From positions 17,046 to 81,045 of the forward strand of contig CALRIU020000024.1 in the NCBI GenBank assembly GCA_943362175.1: a DNA stretch of 64,000 bases. Reading direction: 5' to 3'. Both the position numbers and the translations under genes were made by a program. Of this stretch, positions 53,292 to 63,100 are shown piece after piece. This DNA is from UBA4416 sp943362175 (GTDB lineage Bacteria; Bacteroidota; Bacteroidia; B-17B0; Aurantibacillaceae). Below the pieces are notes generated by a model. The model had not been told where the DNA came from and did no database searches. It saw only the letters and a list, made by a program, of their open reading frames with translations. The stretch's first letter is position 1. Every line of letters starts with the position of its first letter.

Positions 53292-53383
53292 CGATTCATG
53301 CGGGAATATCAGGCAATAACAAATGAACAATTGTGCAGTTTTATTAAAAATAGAACAAATTTCCCGCAGATGGCGTTTTAAGA

Positions 53384-53410
53384 CCTTCCGGGTCTGGCAG
53401 ATCCGGAAGG
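53384..53410. repeat. Hairpin CCTTCCGG/CCGGAAGG
   Basis: Perfect eight-base arms (53384-53391, 53403-53410) enclose an 11-base loop. It lies between the lipoprotein gene and purA, after a CCCGCAGAT fragment. There is no T-run, so it is either a weak terminator for leftward transcription or a dispersed palindrome. Confidence 0.55.
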
Positions 53411-53440
53411 CCGGCGAAGCCAAAGGATACCAAATGCGTA

Positions 53441-54019
53441 TTACCGCAGGATATATTTATGCTTCAGCAGTTTTTTCGAGATCAGCTGATTGTTACTATA
53501 TATTTCCTTTTTCAGAAAGCCATCCGTGGTGTTGATATAAAATACGGTATTGCCTCCGGCAGGGCCAAGCGAGGTTTTAGCGACTTTCCTGTAATAACGG
53601 TCATAAACAAACAGGGAATCCGCTTCGGGTGTCGTATCGGTATATATGGCATAGCCATAGCCATTCTCACTCCGTTGATTCAATGTCAGGAGAGCAGTCG
53701 TCAATGAATAAACATCAAACTGAGAGGAATTGTCTGTTTTCTGATTGGTTTGAAACCCATAATATTCATAATAGCTATCGGGGCAATACTGATAGGTTGA
53801 AATCATAGAATAGGCTGTGTCTATGCGTAAGGTATCGGTGATCATAGTAACGGAATCTACAAATACCCAATAGCTTCCTTTTTTAAATTTAAAGCCGGAG
53901 ATTTCCGGAGTAATGTATTTGGTTCCGGGATCGTTGCAGGTAGGGCCTTTAGGAATATACTCTTCCTTTTTGCAGGAAAGTATTCCAATCACCAGTAATA
54001 TGAAAAGCAGATATCTCAT
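53441..54019 (-). CDS. Lipoprotein, 192 aa
   Basis: A predicted outer- or inner-membrane lipoprotein. The signal RYLLFILLVIGILSCKKEE has the lipobox ILSC and a following KKEE typical of Bacteroidota lipoproteins. The mature domain is beta-rich, beginning FKFKKGSYWVFVDSVT, which resembles small lipocalin-like domains common in this phylum. No enzyme motif is seen. It lies 22 bases after the metallo-beta-lactamase-fold gene and probably belongs to its operon. Confidence 0.8.
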   Translation of the reverse strand: MRYLLFILLVIGILSCKKEEYIPKGPTCNDPGTKYITPEISGFKFKKGSYWVFVDSVTMITDTLRIDTAYSMISTYQYCPDSYYEYYGFQTNQKTDNSSQFDVYSLTTALLTLNQRSENGYGYAIYTDTTPEADSLFVYDRYYRKVAKTSLGPAGGNTVFYINTTDGFLKKEIYSNNQLISKKLLKHKYILR

Positions 54020-54041
54020 ACTATAAATTTAATTAAAAATA

Positions 54042-54803
54042 TTAAATCTCTATCTCCAGGCCGTCGTAGGCAATCTCGATAAAGTCCGGAAGCTCTTTGG
54101 ACACGGTGTCGTGCAGGCCCATCTGGTGGGAAATATGGGTGAGGTAAGCTTTTTCGGGCTTTAGCTCTTTGAGAAGGTTCACCGCTTCATCGAGGGTGTA
54201 ATGCGAAATATGCTCTTCCCGGCGGAGGGCGTTGATCACAATGATCTTAGAGCCTTTGATCTTTTCCTTTTCCTCCTTCGAGATGAAATTGGCATCGGTA
54301 ATGTAAGTGAAATCCTTGATGCGGTAGGCTTTTACCGGCAGCTTGTAATGCATTACCTCGATGGGCGTAAAGGTGATTTCCTTAATCGTAAAAGGCTCGT
54401 TGCGCACGGTATACAGGTCTACCTCCGGGATGCCGGGGTATTTTTCATCGGCAAAAATATAGGCAAACTCACGCTTCAGCGCTTCCTGTACACGTTCGGT
54501 GGCATATACCGGCATGCGGACCTTATTGAAAAAATTAAAGGCTTTTACTTCGTCAAGCCCGGCAATGTGGTCTTTGTGCTCGTGTGTAAACACCACGGCA
54601 TCCAGCGTCTTCAGCTTTTTCCGTAATAGCTGCTGCCTGAAATCAGGCCCCGAGTCGATCACAATGTTGGCCTGGCTGCTTTGCACCAGAATGGAGGAGC
54701 GCAGCCTGTTATCTTTAGGATTGGTTGAACGGCAAACCTCGCATTCGCAACATAAGATGGGAACGCCCTGTGATGTGCCGGTGCCTAAAAATGTGACTTT
54801 CAT
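54042..54803 (-). CDS. Metallo-beta-lactamase-fold hydrolase (PhnP-like)
   Basis: A 253-aa zinc hydrolase. The opening VTFLGTGTSQGVPILCCEC and CRSTNPKDNRLRSS match the PhnP/cyclic phosphodiesterase group, including the extra Cys site. The zinc motif is THEHKDHIAGLDEV; later ligands are in VMHYK, ITDANF and THISHQMGLH. Possible substrates are cyclic phosphates or phosphonate breakdown products, but no phn genes are nearby. The start overlaps the rhomboid stop (TGATG), so translation is coupled. Confidence 0.9.
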   Translation of the reverse strand: MKVTFLGTGTSQGVPILCCECEVCRSTNPKDNRLRSSILVQSSQANIVIDSGPDFRQQLLRKKLKTLDAVVFTHEHKDHIAGLDEVKAFNFFNKVRMPVYATERVQEALKREFAYIFADEKYPGIPEVDLYTVRNEPFTIKEITFTPIEVMHYKLPVKAYRIKDFTYITDANFISKEEKEKIKGSKIIVINALRREEHISHYTLDEAVNLLKELKPEKAYLTHISHQMGLHDTVSKELPDFIEIAYDGLEIEI

Positions 54804-55447
54804 CAATGAATGCTTACCAACTTAAAAAACACGTCCTTATTCAATAATCCCACAACTACCGTAAATACAACACCGTAGATGGCGCCCCAGAAATGGGCTT
54901 CGTGGCCGATATTGTCTACCGCCTGCCCGCTTTGCTTGCGTTTGCTCAGGTAATAGCTGATCCCAAGATAAGCGATCCCGAAGATCCAGGCTGGCATAGG
55001 AATGAAAAAGAAGCCCAGCATGCTGGTAGGAGCGCATAAAATATAGGCAAAGATGATCGCGTTGATCGCGCCGCTGGCACCAAGCGACGTATAGTACTGG
55101 TTATTTTTGTTTTTGAAATATTCGGAAATGGAAGAGGCATAAATAGCGCCCGTATACAACAGAATGTAATAAATCGTTCCCAGCTTTTTGTCCGGCTCTC
55201 CCATAGGGCCGGCCAGGATAGGCATGATCTGCTTTTCTACCACCGGCCCGAAGATCCAGAGCGCATACATATTAAAGGCCAGGTGCAGGTAGCTTCCATG
55301 AAGGAAAGCATGCGATAAAAACCGGTAATGCTGTTTGAAATGGTAAATGGAATAGGGATGAAATATATACTTAAACTTAATATCCGGGCGTTCCATCGCA
55401 TAAATAGAAAAACCCACATTGAGAATAAGCAAGACGATCGTGATCAT
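54803..55447 (-). CDS. Rhomboid family intramembrane serine protease
   Basis: A protease of 214 aa that cuts within membranes. Six helices are apparent. The catalytic Ser is in GASGAINAI, the catalytic His in GHEAHFWGAIYG, and the helix with FLHGSYLHLAFNMYALW carries the conserved His and Asn of the oxyanion region. It is first in a cluster with the PhnP-like hydrolase and a lipoprotein. Its substrates are unknown. Confidence 0.93.
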   Translation of the reverse strand: MITIVLLILNVGFSIYAMERPDIKFKYIFHPYSIYHFKQHYRFLSHAFLHGSYLHLAFNMYALWIFGPVVEKQIMPILAGPMGEPDKKLGTIYYILLYTGAIYASSISEYFKNKNNQYYTSLGASGAINAIIFAYILCAPTSMLGFFFIPMPAWIFGIAYLGISYYLSKRKQSGQAVDNIGHEAHFWGAIYGVVFTVVVGLLNKDVFFKLVSIH

Positions 55448-55483
55448 AAGCAGGATTAATAAGCTACGAATATACTAAATAAG

Positions 55484-55600
55484 ATTACGAATAGGTACGA
55501 ATATACAAATCCGGGTTTACGAATAAGGATTACGAATAACTACGAATCTACCAATTAAGGCTTACATAGAGCATTCATATATTCGTACCTATTCGTATTC
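55484..55600. repeat. ACGAATATA inverted repeat, copy 2
   Basis: Arms 55484-55505 and 55579-55600 are complementary at 21 of 22 positions. The arms match those of 51884-51954 in motif (ATTACGAAT, TACGAATATA), but the loop is longer (73 bases) and contains extra TTACGAATAA pieces. Confidence 0.88.
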
Positions 55601-55615
55601 ATCCTTAATTTGTCG

Positions 55616-55912
55616 TTAGCTGCTCGCACTGATTGTCTCCGTACTCCAGGCCTCGGGCTTTGCATCAAACAGCACTTTGGTACTGGCCCATACCTCTTTG
55701 AAAAGCGCCGAGTTCCTGTAAGCTTCCAGGTATTTGGGATCAGCCCACAAGCTGTAGGTGAAGAAGACGGTCCTGTTATCCACATCCTGCAACAGCTCGA
55801 CGTGCGAGCAGCCTTCCATAGCGGCAATCAGCTCTTTTTTGGAATTGAACAAGGCCTTGAAGTCGTCTACGAACTCAGGCTTGAAGGTCATTTTTACCAG
55901 TCTCTTAATCAT
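55616..55912 (-). CDS. ABM-domain (antibiotic biosynthesis monooxygenase-like) protein
   Basis: A 98-aa ferredoxin-like fold protein of the ABM/YgiN family. The pattern is VKMTFKPEFVDDFKALF, then IAAMEGCSHVELLQDVDN, FFTYSLWADPKYLEAYRNS and LFKEVWASTKVLFDAKPEAW. Members are cofactor-free oxygenases or quinol-handling proteins; the substrate is not predictable. The start overlaps the SAM hydroxide adenosyltransferase stop by eight bases, so the two are translated together. Confidence 0.9.
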   Translation of the reverse strand: MIKRLVKMTFKPEFVDDFKALFNSKKELIAAMEGCSHVELLQDVDNRTVFFTYSLWADPKYLEAYRNSALFKEVWASTKVLFDAKPEAWSTETISASS

Positions 55913-56723
55913 AAATATCTATTACTATCCGGTCGATCTTGTATTTACTCAGCACATTTTTCCGGATCACGATCCTGGTGGCCGATTGCCCGAGAGAGGC
56001 GATCTCCAACAGGCCCATTGAATTGAAGAAACATACCACATCACCGATCTTCACATCATCGTAGGTATTATAGATCTTCGTGATGTTGCTCGAAGGCAGG
56101 GAAATAGAAAAACGCCGGTTGCCCACCGCGTTCTCAAATTCCTCCCTGGTAATGCTGGTGATGAGGTTTCCGAAATCATCCTCGTACAGCACCATGCCCT
56201 GTAAATTTCCGGGTGTGGCAAAGGTTTCAAAGGCATAGAGCTTGCAGTAATCCTGGGCCGGGGAGCAGAATTCCTCCAGGGAAACACCGTCGATCAGCTT
56301 CGAAGCCACATCCACAAACACATCCCTGAGGTAAAAAGGATGTTGCTGCTCATTCTCGTAATACAGCTGATATACCGGCTCATGAAAGGCTTTATCGATC
56401 AGCGTCAGGGCGCCGTTATCGGGGCAAATAATGTACTGCCCCTTGTATGTTGTGAGCAGGTAGCGGGTATTATCCACCGCCAGGGTATCAATCGTTTCGG
56501 AGGAGTTTAAAAACTTAACGGCAAAGAGGTGAATGGTATTCTCGGGGAAATAAGGCAACACACTTTTGAGGGCAAAAGCCCCTTCGCTGTGTGCATGCCG
56601 GTTCACGCTACAGGCTATGTCCACCACTTTACAATCGGGTTGCCGGGAATAGATCATACCTTTTACCATCGCCAGGTAAGGATCGCGATAGCCCAAATCG
56701 GTGGTAATGGTAATAACTGGCAT
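55905..56723 (-). CDS. SAM hydroxide adenosyltransferase (DUF62)
   Basis: It splits S-adenosylmethionine to adenosine and methionine with water, as in the DUF62 family. It is 272 aa with the opening ITITTDLGYRDPYLAMVKGM (catalytic Asp and Arg region), AHSEGAFALKSVLPYF, YIICPDNGALTLI and the C-terminal domain with YEDDFGNLITSI. ATG 56723 is chosen; upstream codons up to 56780 are not family-like. It precedes the ABM gene in a two-gene operon. Confidence 0.92.
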   Translation of the reverse strand: MPVITITTDLGYRDPYLAMVKGMIYSRQPDCKVVDIACSVNRHAHSEGAFALKSVLPYFPENTIHLFAVKFLNSSETIDTLAVDNTRYLLTTYKGQYIICPDNGALTLIDKAFHEPVYQLYYENEQQHPFYLRDVFVDVASKLIDGVSLEEFCSPAQDYCKLYAFETFATPGNLQGMVLYEDDFGNLITSITREEFENAVGNRRFSISLPSSNITKIYNTYDDVKIGDVVCFFNSMGLLEIASLGQSATRIVIRKNVLSKYKIDRIVIDIYD

Positions 56724-57018
56724 CTTCCGCACTAAGTTTAAACAACATCCGGAAACATGTGTTTTATGTAGTAAAAACACCTGTTCAAAAAATGTATGAA
56801 TCTATTTCAAAAGTAAATATTATTTTAGGCATACTTTTATAGTACTCAGAGCAATTGATTAACACGATTATTAACATAAGAACGTTCGGATTACATCCTA
56901 TCCCGCCGTTGAACAGAAAAAATAAAAGCCTCATATACGCTTGGCATGCTGCGTTTTTATGTTTTTGTTCTCCCCGATTTATGAATTACTCCAAACGCTC
57001 ATAAACACTTAAGATCCC
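56724..57018. other. Divergent intergenic region
   Basis: No gene is visible in these AT-rich 295 bases between two divergently transcribed genes. It should hold the promoters of both, but I see no element with a convincing match to the TTG/TAnnTTTG plan. Confidence 0.5.
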
Positions 57019-57978
57019 TTGACAGAAAAAACCATTACCATTGATAGCATAGAGCCTGTAGAGATTTACGGCGTAAATGATGTAAAACTGAATGTTATTA
57101 AAAAATATTTCCCGAAGCTGAAAATCATTGCAAGGGGCTATTCCATTAAAGTATTAGGCGAAGAAAACGAGATCAACCTCTTTGAGAAGAAGCTGAACAT
57201 GCTGGTAGACTACTATCACAAGAACGGCTTGCTCACCGATACGGTCATCGAGCGCCTGCTGGGCCAAACGGGCGACAACCTCCTGCAGGCCAAGGAAGAA
57301 GCGTCGGGCTCCGATATTATTTTGTTCGGCAACAGCGGCCTGGTGATTAAGGCCCGTACCGACAACCAGCGTAAAATGATGCAGTCAGTCGCGAAAAGCG
57401 ATATGCTCTTTGCCGTGGGGCCGGCAGGTACCGGAAAAACGTACACAGCCGTGGCCCTTGCCGTGAGAGCGCTGAAGAACAAAGAGGTGAAGCGTATCAT
57501 TCTCACGCGCCCGGCTGTGGAAGCAGGTGAAAACCTCGGTTTCCTGCCCGGCGACCTGAAAGAAAAGCTGGATCCTTATATGCAGCCGCTCTACGATGCG
57601 CTCTACGATATGATTCCGCTGGATAAGCTCAACCAGTACATCGAAAGCAAAATTATCCAGATTGCGCCGCTGGCCTTCATGCGCGGGCGCACACTCGACA
57701 ATGCCTTTGTGATCCTGGATGAGGCGCAGAACACCACCGAAAGCCAGATGAAAATGTTCCTGACACGGATGGGCGCCAATGCCAAGTTCATCATTACCGG
57801 CGATATGACGCAGGTCGATCTTCCGCGCAACCAGTCTTCCGGATTGCAGCAGGCAGTAAGGCTGCTGAAAAAAACCGAAGGCATCGATTTTGTGGAGCTC
57901 ACCTCTGTAGATGTGATCAGGCACCGTTTGGTGAAGGCCATCATTGAGAAGTACGAAGCGGATTCTATAAAGAAATGA
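57019..57978 (+). CDS. PhoH family ATPase
   Basis: A P-loop ATPase of 319 aa, close to PhoH/YbeZ length. It has an N-terminal KH-like region (VIKKYFPKLKIIARGYSIKV), Walker A FAVGPAGTGKTYTAVA, the ILTRPAVEAGENLGFLPGD motif, Walker B FVILDEAQNTTESQMKMFL and the sensor IITGDMTQVDLPRNQSSG. It starts at TTG 57019; no in-frame ATG exists near the conserved N-terminus. Members are linked to RNA metabolism with YbeY, which is not in this window. The preceding 295-base gap holds no gene. Confidence 0.94.
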   Translation: MTEKTITIDSIEPVEIYGVNDVKLNVIKKYFPKLKIIARGYSIKVLGEENEINLFEKKLNMLVDYYHKNGLLTDTVIERLLGQTGDNLLQAKEEASGSDIILFGNSGLVIKARTDNQRKMMQSVAKSDMLFAVGPAGTGKTYTAVALAVRALKNKEVKRIILTRPAVEAGENLGFLPGDLKEKLDPYMQPLYDALYDMIPLDKLNQYIESKIIQIAPLAFMRGRTLDNAFVILDEAQNTTESQMKMFLTRMGANAKFIITGDMTQVDLPRNQSSGLQQAVRLLKKTEGIDFVELTSVDVIRHRLVKAIIEKYEADSIKK

Positions 57979-57991
57979 GATATGAGTATTG

Positions 57992-58072
57992 AGATGTGAG
58001 ATTTATTTTTCTCAAACAAATAAGGAATAACCTACTAATGAAAAAAAAGACCAAGTCTCATGACTCACATCT
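57992..58072. repeat. AGATGTGAG inverted repeat
   Basis: AGATGTGAG (57992-58000) and CTCACATCT (58064-58072) lie in flanks with repeated GAGATATGAG and CTCATGACTCA pieces. It fills the gap between phoH and the MazG-like gene. It is a probable dispersed repeat of low complexity. Confidence 0.5.
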
Positions 58073-58084
58073 AACACCCAATTT

Positions 58085-58411
58085 ATGACACTCCAACAAG
58101 CGCAACAACAGGTCGACGACTGGATCAAGCAGTACGGTGTCCGCTATTTCAGCGAGCTCACCAATATGGCCATGCTTACCGAGGAGGTGGGCGAAGTGGC
58201 CCGCATCATTGCGCGCCGCTATGGCGAACAAAGCGAGAAGGAATCGGATAAGAACAAAGACCTGGGCGATGAGCTGGCGGATGTACTGTTCGTTCTCATC
58301 TGTTTAGCCAATCAAACCGGTATCAACCTCGAAGAAGCCCTGAAAAAAAACCTCGATAAAAAAACAGGACGGGATTCGGAAAGACATCTCAACAATGAAA
58401 AGCTGAAGTGA
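58085..58411 (+). CDS. MazG-like nucleotide pyrophosphohydrolase, 108 aa
   Basis: A small all-helical NTP pyrophosphatase. The metal site is shown by MAMLTEEVGEVARIIARR (ExxE) and KDLGDELADVLFVLICLAN (ExxD). The length matches single-domain MazG-like proteins, which hydrolyse non-canonical or excess nucleoside triphosphates. It follows phoH in the same direction after 107 bases of repeat-like DNA. Confidence 0.92.
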   Translation: MTLQQAQQQVDDWIKQYGVRYFSELTNMAMLTEEVGEVARIIARRYGEQSEKESDKNKDLGDELADVLFVLICLANQTGINLEEALKKNLDKKTGRDSERHLNNEKLK

Positions 58412-58482
58412 TTATTCAGGGATAACCAGGTCTGGAAATTCCCGGAATTTTTAGTACATTCATGTTACCAAAACTATGAAAC

Positions 58483-60012
58483 ATGAAACACATCTACTTA
58501 CGATTTCTTGCCGGAGCCTTACTTTTTGTATCATCCGTATTAAGCCTGAAAGCCCAGACAGTCTGTGATCCTTCGGGCAACTTGGTTATTTTTACTAACT
58601 ACGACGGTGGAGAAATGACCATCGATGTGGATGTGAACATCCCCAACTTAAAGATCGGCATCTGCTCCTATGAGGCTGTCAGGGTAAATATCGTGGGAAC
58701 CTTCTCTGCCAATGTTACCCAGGTGATTTATGCGGGCTATAACAACAGCCCGAATACAAATTGTACACCCAACGTCAGCACAACAAGCGTCAGCGGTGTT
58801 TCTTCCGGTATTGTAACGATCAACTTTGCGCCGCCGGCCGGCTACAGTAATCCCAATGGCTATGGCTCCGTGATTTGCGGCTATAGCTGTAATACAACGT
58901 CCAGCCAGGGCGGTTGCAATACACCCGATCAGATTTCCTATTATTTTATGCAGCAAACCGGCGGGACCTTACGCTTTCAGTTTTTACAATATGGCTGCTG
59001 GGCCAATACCACCAAAACCATTTCAGGTGGCGGGAACTGCTGTGCCATGCCATGCACGGTTCCGGCAGCACCTACCAATACCACGGCGGCAGCGCAGCAG
59101 GTGATCTGCGCCAATAAAACCACAACACTCAGTGCAACAAGCACCGGAACGGTGAACTGGTATGCCACTCCTACTTCTACGACGTCTCTCGGCACCGGCA
59201 CCGCTTATGTAACGCCTGCTCTTGCTGCGGGAACCTATACGTACTATGCACAAACCACCACAACCTGTGGTGTGAGCGCCAGCCGTACACCGGTGACAGT
59301 AACGGTAAACCCGGTACCGACGGTGGCTGTCAACAGTGGATCGGTTTGCTCCGGCCAATCATTTACCATGGTACCAACAGGTGCGAACACATATGTTTTT
59401 TCCAATGGCTCTGCTGTAGTCACACGCACCGTGAGCCCACCTTTTACTTTAACCCTGACATTCTCCGTAACAGGAACCAATACGTATGGCTGTACAAACA
59501 CCACTACATCTGTTATTAACTTCTATCCCTTACCAAATGTATCCGTGACTCCGGCAAACAGCAATCTCTGTGTAAGCAGTGGAAGCATAAGCTTAACGGG
59601 TTCTCCTTCCGGCGGCACATACAGCGGAACCCAGGTTTCAGGCAATAGCTTTACCCCTTCCTCCACCGGCACCTTTACACCAATATACTCTTATACAGCT
59701 TCCACAGGATGTGCAAATACCGCCAGCACCAGTATTGTGGTAAGTACCTGCACGGGCATCGACGCGCTTAGCGGTATCAAGCCGGCGGTAAGCATCCACC
59801 CGAATCCCAATGCCGGTGAGTTTGTTGTTGAGTTTGCCAACGGCGCTGAAAAAGAGATCAGCGTAACAGACATCAACGGAAGACTGGTGTACACAGGCAA
59901 AAGTGCTAATGACAGAACCTCCGTAAATATTGCCTCGCTGGCGAATGGCATTTATTACGTGCAGATCCGGTCGGGCAATACGGATGAAACCATTAAGGTG
60001 GTGAAGCAGTAG
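58483..60012 (+). CDS. Secreted Ig-like-domain protein with T9SS sorting domain, 509 aa
   Basis: An exported adhesin-like protein. It has a signal peptide (YLRFLAGALLFVSSVLSLKAQ) and a Cys-rich N-terminal domain (VICGYSCNTTSSQGGCNTP). A CHU_C-type Ig-like domain follows (NKTTTLSATSTGTVNWYAT, AGTYTYYAQTTTTCG), then a second Ser/Thr-rich repeat region (SPSGGTYSGTQVSGNSF). The last 75 residues are a type A sorting domain (VSIHPNPNAGEFVVEFA, VTDINGRLVY, LANGIYYVQIRSG). It is likely surface-exposed. A nearby upstream in-frame start is possible (58476 is out of frame). Confidence 0.87.
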   Translation: MKHIYLRFLAGALLFVSSVLSLKAQTVCDPSGNLVIFTNYDGGEMTIDVDVNIPNLKIGICSYEAVRVNIVGTFSANVTQVIYAGYNNSPNTNCTPNVSTTSVSGVSSGIVTINFAPPAGYSNPNGYGSVICGYSCNTTSSQGGCNTPDQISYYFMQQTGGTLRFQFLQYGCWANTTKTISGGGNCCAMPCTVPAAPTNTTAAAQQVICANKTTTLSATSTGTVNWYATPTSTTSLGTGTAYVTPALAAGTYTYYAQTTTTCGVSASRTPVTVTVNPVPTVAVNSGSVCSGQSFTMVPTGANTYVFSNGSAVVTRTVSPPFTLTLTFSVTGTNTYGCTNTTTSVINFYPLPNVSVTPANSNLCVSSGSISLTGSPSGGTYSGTQVSGNSFTPSSTGTFTPIYSYTASTGCANTASTSIVVSTCTGIDALSGIKPAVSIHPNPNAGEFVVEFANGAEKEISVTDINGRLVYTGKSANDRTSVNIASLANGIYYVQIRSGNTDETIKVVKQ

Positions 60013-60020
60013 CACTAATT

Positions 60021-60099
60021 TCCCGCAGATCTCGCAGATACTGATATCTGTTAAATTATCTCTTTGTTCTGATTCCTGCCATCTGCGAAATTTGCGGGA
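60021..60099. repeat. CGCAGAT-type inverted repeat
   Basis: TCCCGCAGATCTCGCAGAT (60021-60039) and ATCTGCGAAATTTGCGGGA (60081-60099) pair at 17 of 19 positions around a 41-base loop. Related fragments occur near 53361 and 2352. It lies between two co-directional genes and could end transcription of the T9SS gene, although no T-run is present. Confidence 0.75.
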
Positions 60100-60163
60100 C
60101 AAAAACTTTTTGCACAGCCTGTAACATATTCCTGTTTCAAACCGTTATATTCAAAATGTGAAT

Positions 60164-63100
60164 ATGACGATCCAATCTACCCTACTCCTTTTCCTTTCCG
60201 TTTTTGGCATACAGGCTCTGAAGGCGCAGGAGCCTGAGTTTACGGCCCCTGTTACTAAAAAAATCCCCAACCAATTGATTATTCATGGTGATACCACTAT
60301 TGATAATTATTTCTGGCTGCGCGACAAATATGCTCCGGAAGTCATCAATCACCTCTACGCCGAAAATGCCTACGCCGATAATGTGATGAAGCAAAGCAGC
60401 TTTTTGCAGAAGGTGTTGTATGAGGAATTTAAGTCGAGGCGGAAGGAAAGCTTTACGTCTCGTCCTTCAAAACGCAGGGGTTTCCTGTATTACAGCCGCT
60501 ACGAAAAAGGGAAGGACTATCCCGTCCTCTGCCGGAAAAAAGATACCGTCAATGCCACGGAAACGGTGATCCTGAACATCAATAAGCTGGCGGAGGAGCA
60601 GCCCTATATCAATGTTTCCGGTTATCATATCAGCCCCGACCAGCAATGGCTGTATTACGGCATCGACAGCAAAGGAAACCATGTCCTGACCTATTACCTG
60701 AAACACATTGCGAAAGACAGCGTGTATGCCAGCGAAAAGCTGGATAACATTATGGAAATGATCTGGGCGGAGGATAATAAAACCATTTACTACACCAAGC
60801 CGGAAGATAAAACCCTACGCCAATACAGGGTTTACAGGCACGTGGTCGGGAGGCCGGTAACTGAAGATGAGCTGGTGTTCGAGGAAAATGACAAAACCTT
60901 CCAGATCGACATGCACCGTTCTTCTTCACGCCAGTACATTTTTTTTACGTCCGGAAAAACCAAATGCCGCGAAGGCTGGTATATCCCTTCCGATGGCAGT
61001 GCCACGAAACCCACACTCTTTCTGAAACGTGAGCCTGGTGTGATTTACACACTCAACCACCTCGAAGGCGATGAATTTACCATTACCACAAACCTCAATG
61101 CCATCAACTATCGCCTGGCAAAAACAAAGATCAGCCAGCCTGCTCCCACCAACTGGAAAGACATCATTCCCCACAACCCGAAGGTATTGCTGGAGGACGT
61201 GAGCTTTACCAAAGATTTTATGATCGTGGAGGAAAAGGAGAATGCCCAGGACCGGGTGAAGATCACCAACTTAAAAACCAATGAAACGGAAATCCTGAAT
61301 CCGGGGCTGGATCTTTACGAGATCTCCTTCGGCTTTGTGGATTATGATTATGACACAGCTTCCGAGATTGAGTTCAGCTATTCCAATATGGTGACCCCTT
61401 CCAAAACATATTACTATAACCTGCTCAGCAAGGAAAAAAAGATCATCGAGGAGGATACCATCCTGGGCACCTTTAAATCGTCCAACTACGAAACCAAACG
61501 CATCTACGCTCCTGCGCGCGACGGAGCGCTTGTCCCCATCACCTTAGTGTATAAAAAAGGACTAAGCCTCAATGGCAATAACCCTTGCCTGCTGTACTCC
61601 TATGGTTCTTACGGAGCTCCGAACTCCGCCGATTTTTCCACCAATACCCTGAGCTATATCGACCGCGGCTTTGTATATGCCCTGGCGCACATCCGCGGCA
61701 GCAACGATCTGGGCAATCAATGGTATGAAGACGGTAAGCTCTTTCACAAGAAAAATACCTTTACCGATTTTATCGACTGTGCCGAATACCTCGTGGCAGA
61801 GGGCTATACCAATAAGAACCGCCTGGCTATCAACGGGGGCAGCGCCGGTGGCCTGCTCATGGGAGCTGTGACCAACATGCGCCCCGATCTGTTTAAATGC
61901 GTGGTGGCCAATGTGCCTTTTGTGGATGTGATCAACACCATGCTGGATGAGAGCATTCCGCTTACCACCTTTGAATTTGAAGAATGGGGAAATCCCAGGC
62001 AAAAGGATTATTACCACTACATGAAGTCATACTCGCCTTACGATAATGTAGAGAAGAAAGCTTACCCCGACCTGCTGGTAACTTCGGGCTATAATGATGC
62101 GCAGGTGGGTTACTGGGAGCCGGCCAAATGGGTCTCGAAGCTCAGGGAGCTGAAAACAGATACGAACTTATTGCTGTTCAAAACGAATATGGATGCGGGC
62201 CACGGCGGCGCTTCGGGAAGAAGCAACGCCTATAAGGAAGCGGCTTTCAATATGGCATTCATTATGCGCAGCCTGGGTGTGAAGGAAAATTACATCACCG
62301 TGAAAGGTAAGATCGTAGACCAGAACGGCACCGAGCTGCCTTTCGTCAATGTGTACATCGAAGGCACCACCAACGGAACGACTTCCAATGCCGATGGCGA
62401 ATTTGCGCTCAACGTGAAGGAGGGCAAGGACCTCACACTGGCTTTCCAGACGCTGGGCTATGTGAAACACAAGGAAACCATCGACATGAATACGCAAACC
62501 TCTGATCTTATCATTAAGATGAAGTCGGAAAATGTGCAGCTCAAGGAGGTGATGATCAAAGGCAATTCCAAAGATCCTGCCTACGCCATCATGCGCGAAG
62601 CCATTAAGCGTCGCAAGGACAATAAAGATAAAGTGCAATCCTTCTCAGCCGATGTATATATGAAGAGCTCGGTGAGGCTTTTACAGATTCCAAAGAAAAT
62701 GCCTTTCTTCATCAATAAAAAAGATCGGCCCGATAGTACGGACCTGGGCCTGATTTACATGTCGGAATCGGTAGCGAAGTATTACACCCAAAATCCGGAC
62801 AGGAAGAAAGAGGAAATGATTGCCAGCAAAGTGGCCGGGGAAAAGGCCGGCTTTAGCTGGAACCGCGTGGAGGACGTATTTGTAAATTTCTACGAGCCAT
62901 CAGTCGACATGGACGGCTACTCCGAACGTCCGTTTATTTCGCCGCTGGCGGCAGGCTCGCTGTTGAGCTATAAATACAAATACCTGGGAACCTTTTATGT
63001 GGATGCCAAGCCGGTACACAAGATCGGGATCATCCCAAGGCGCAAGGGCGATCCGCTCTTTCATGGCGAAATGTACATCAACGAAGGCGACAATTACCAG

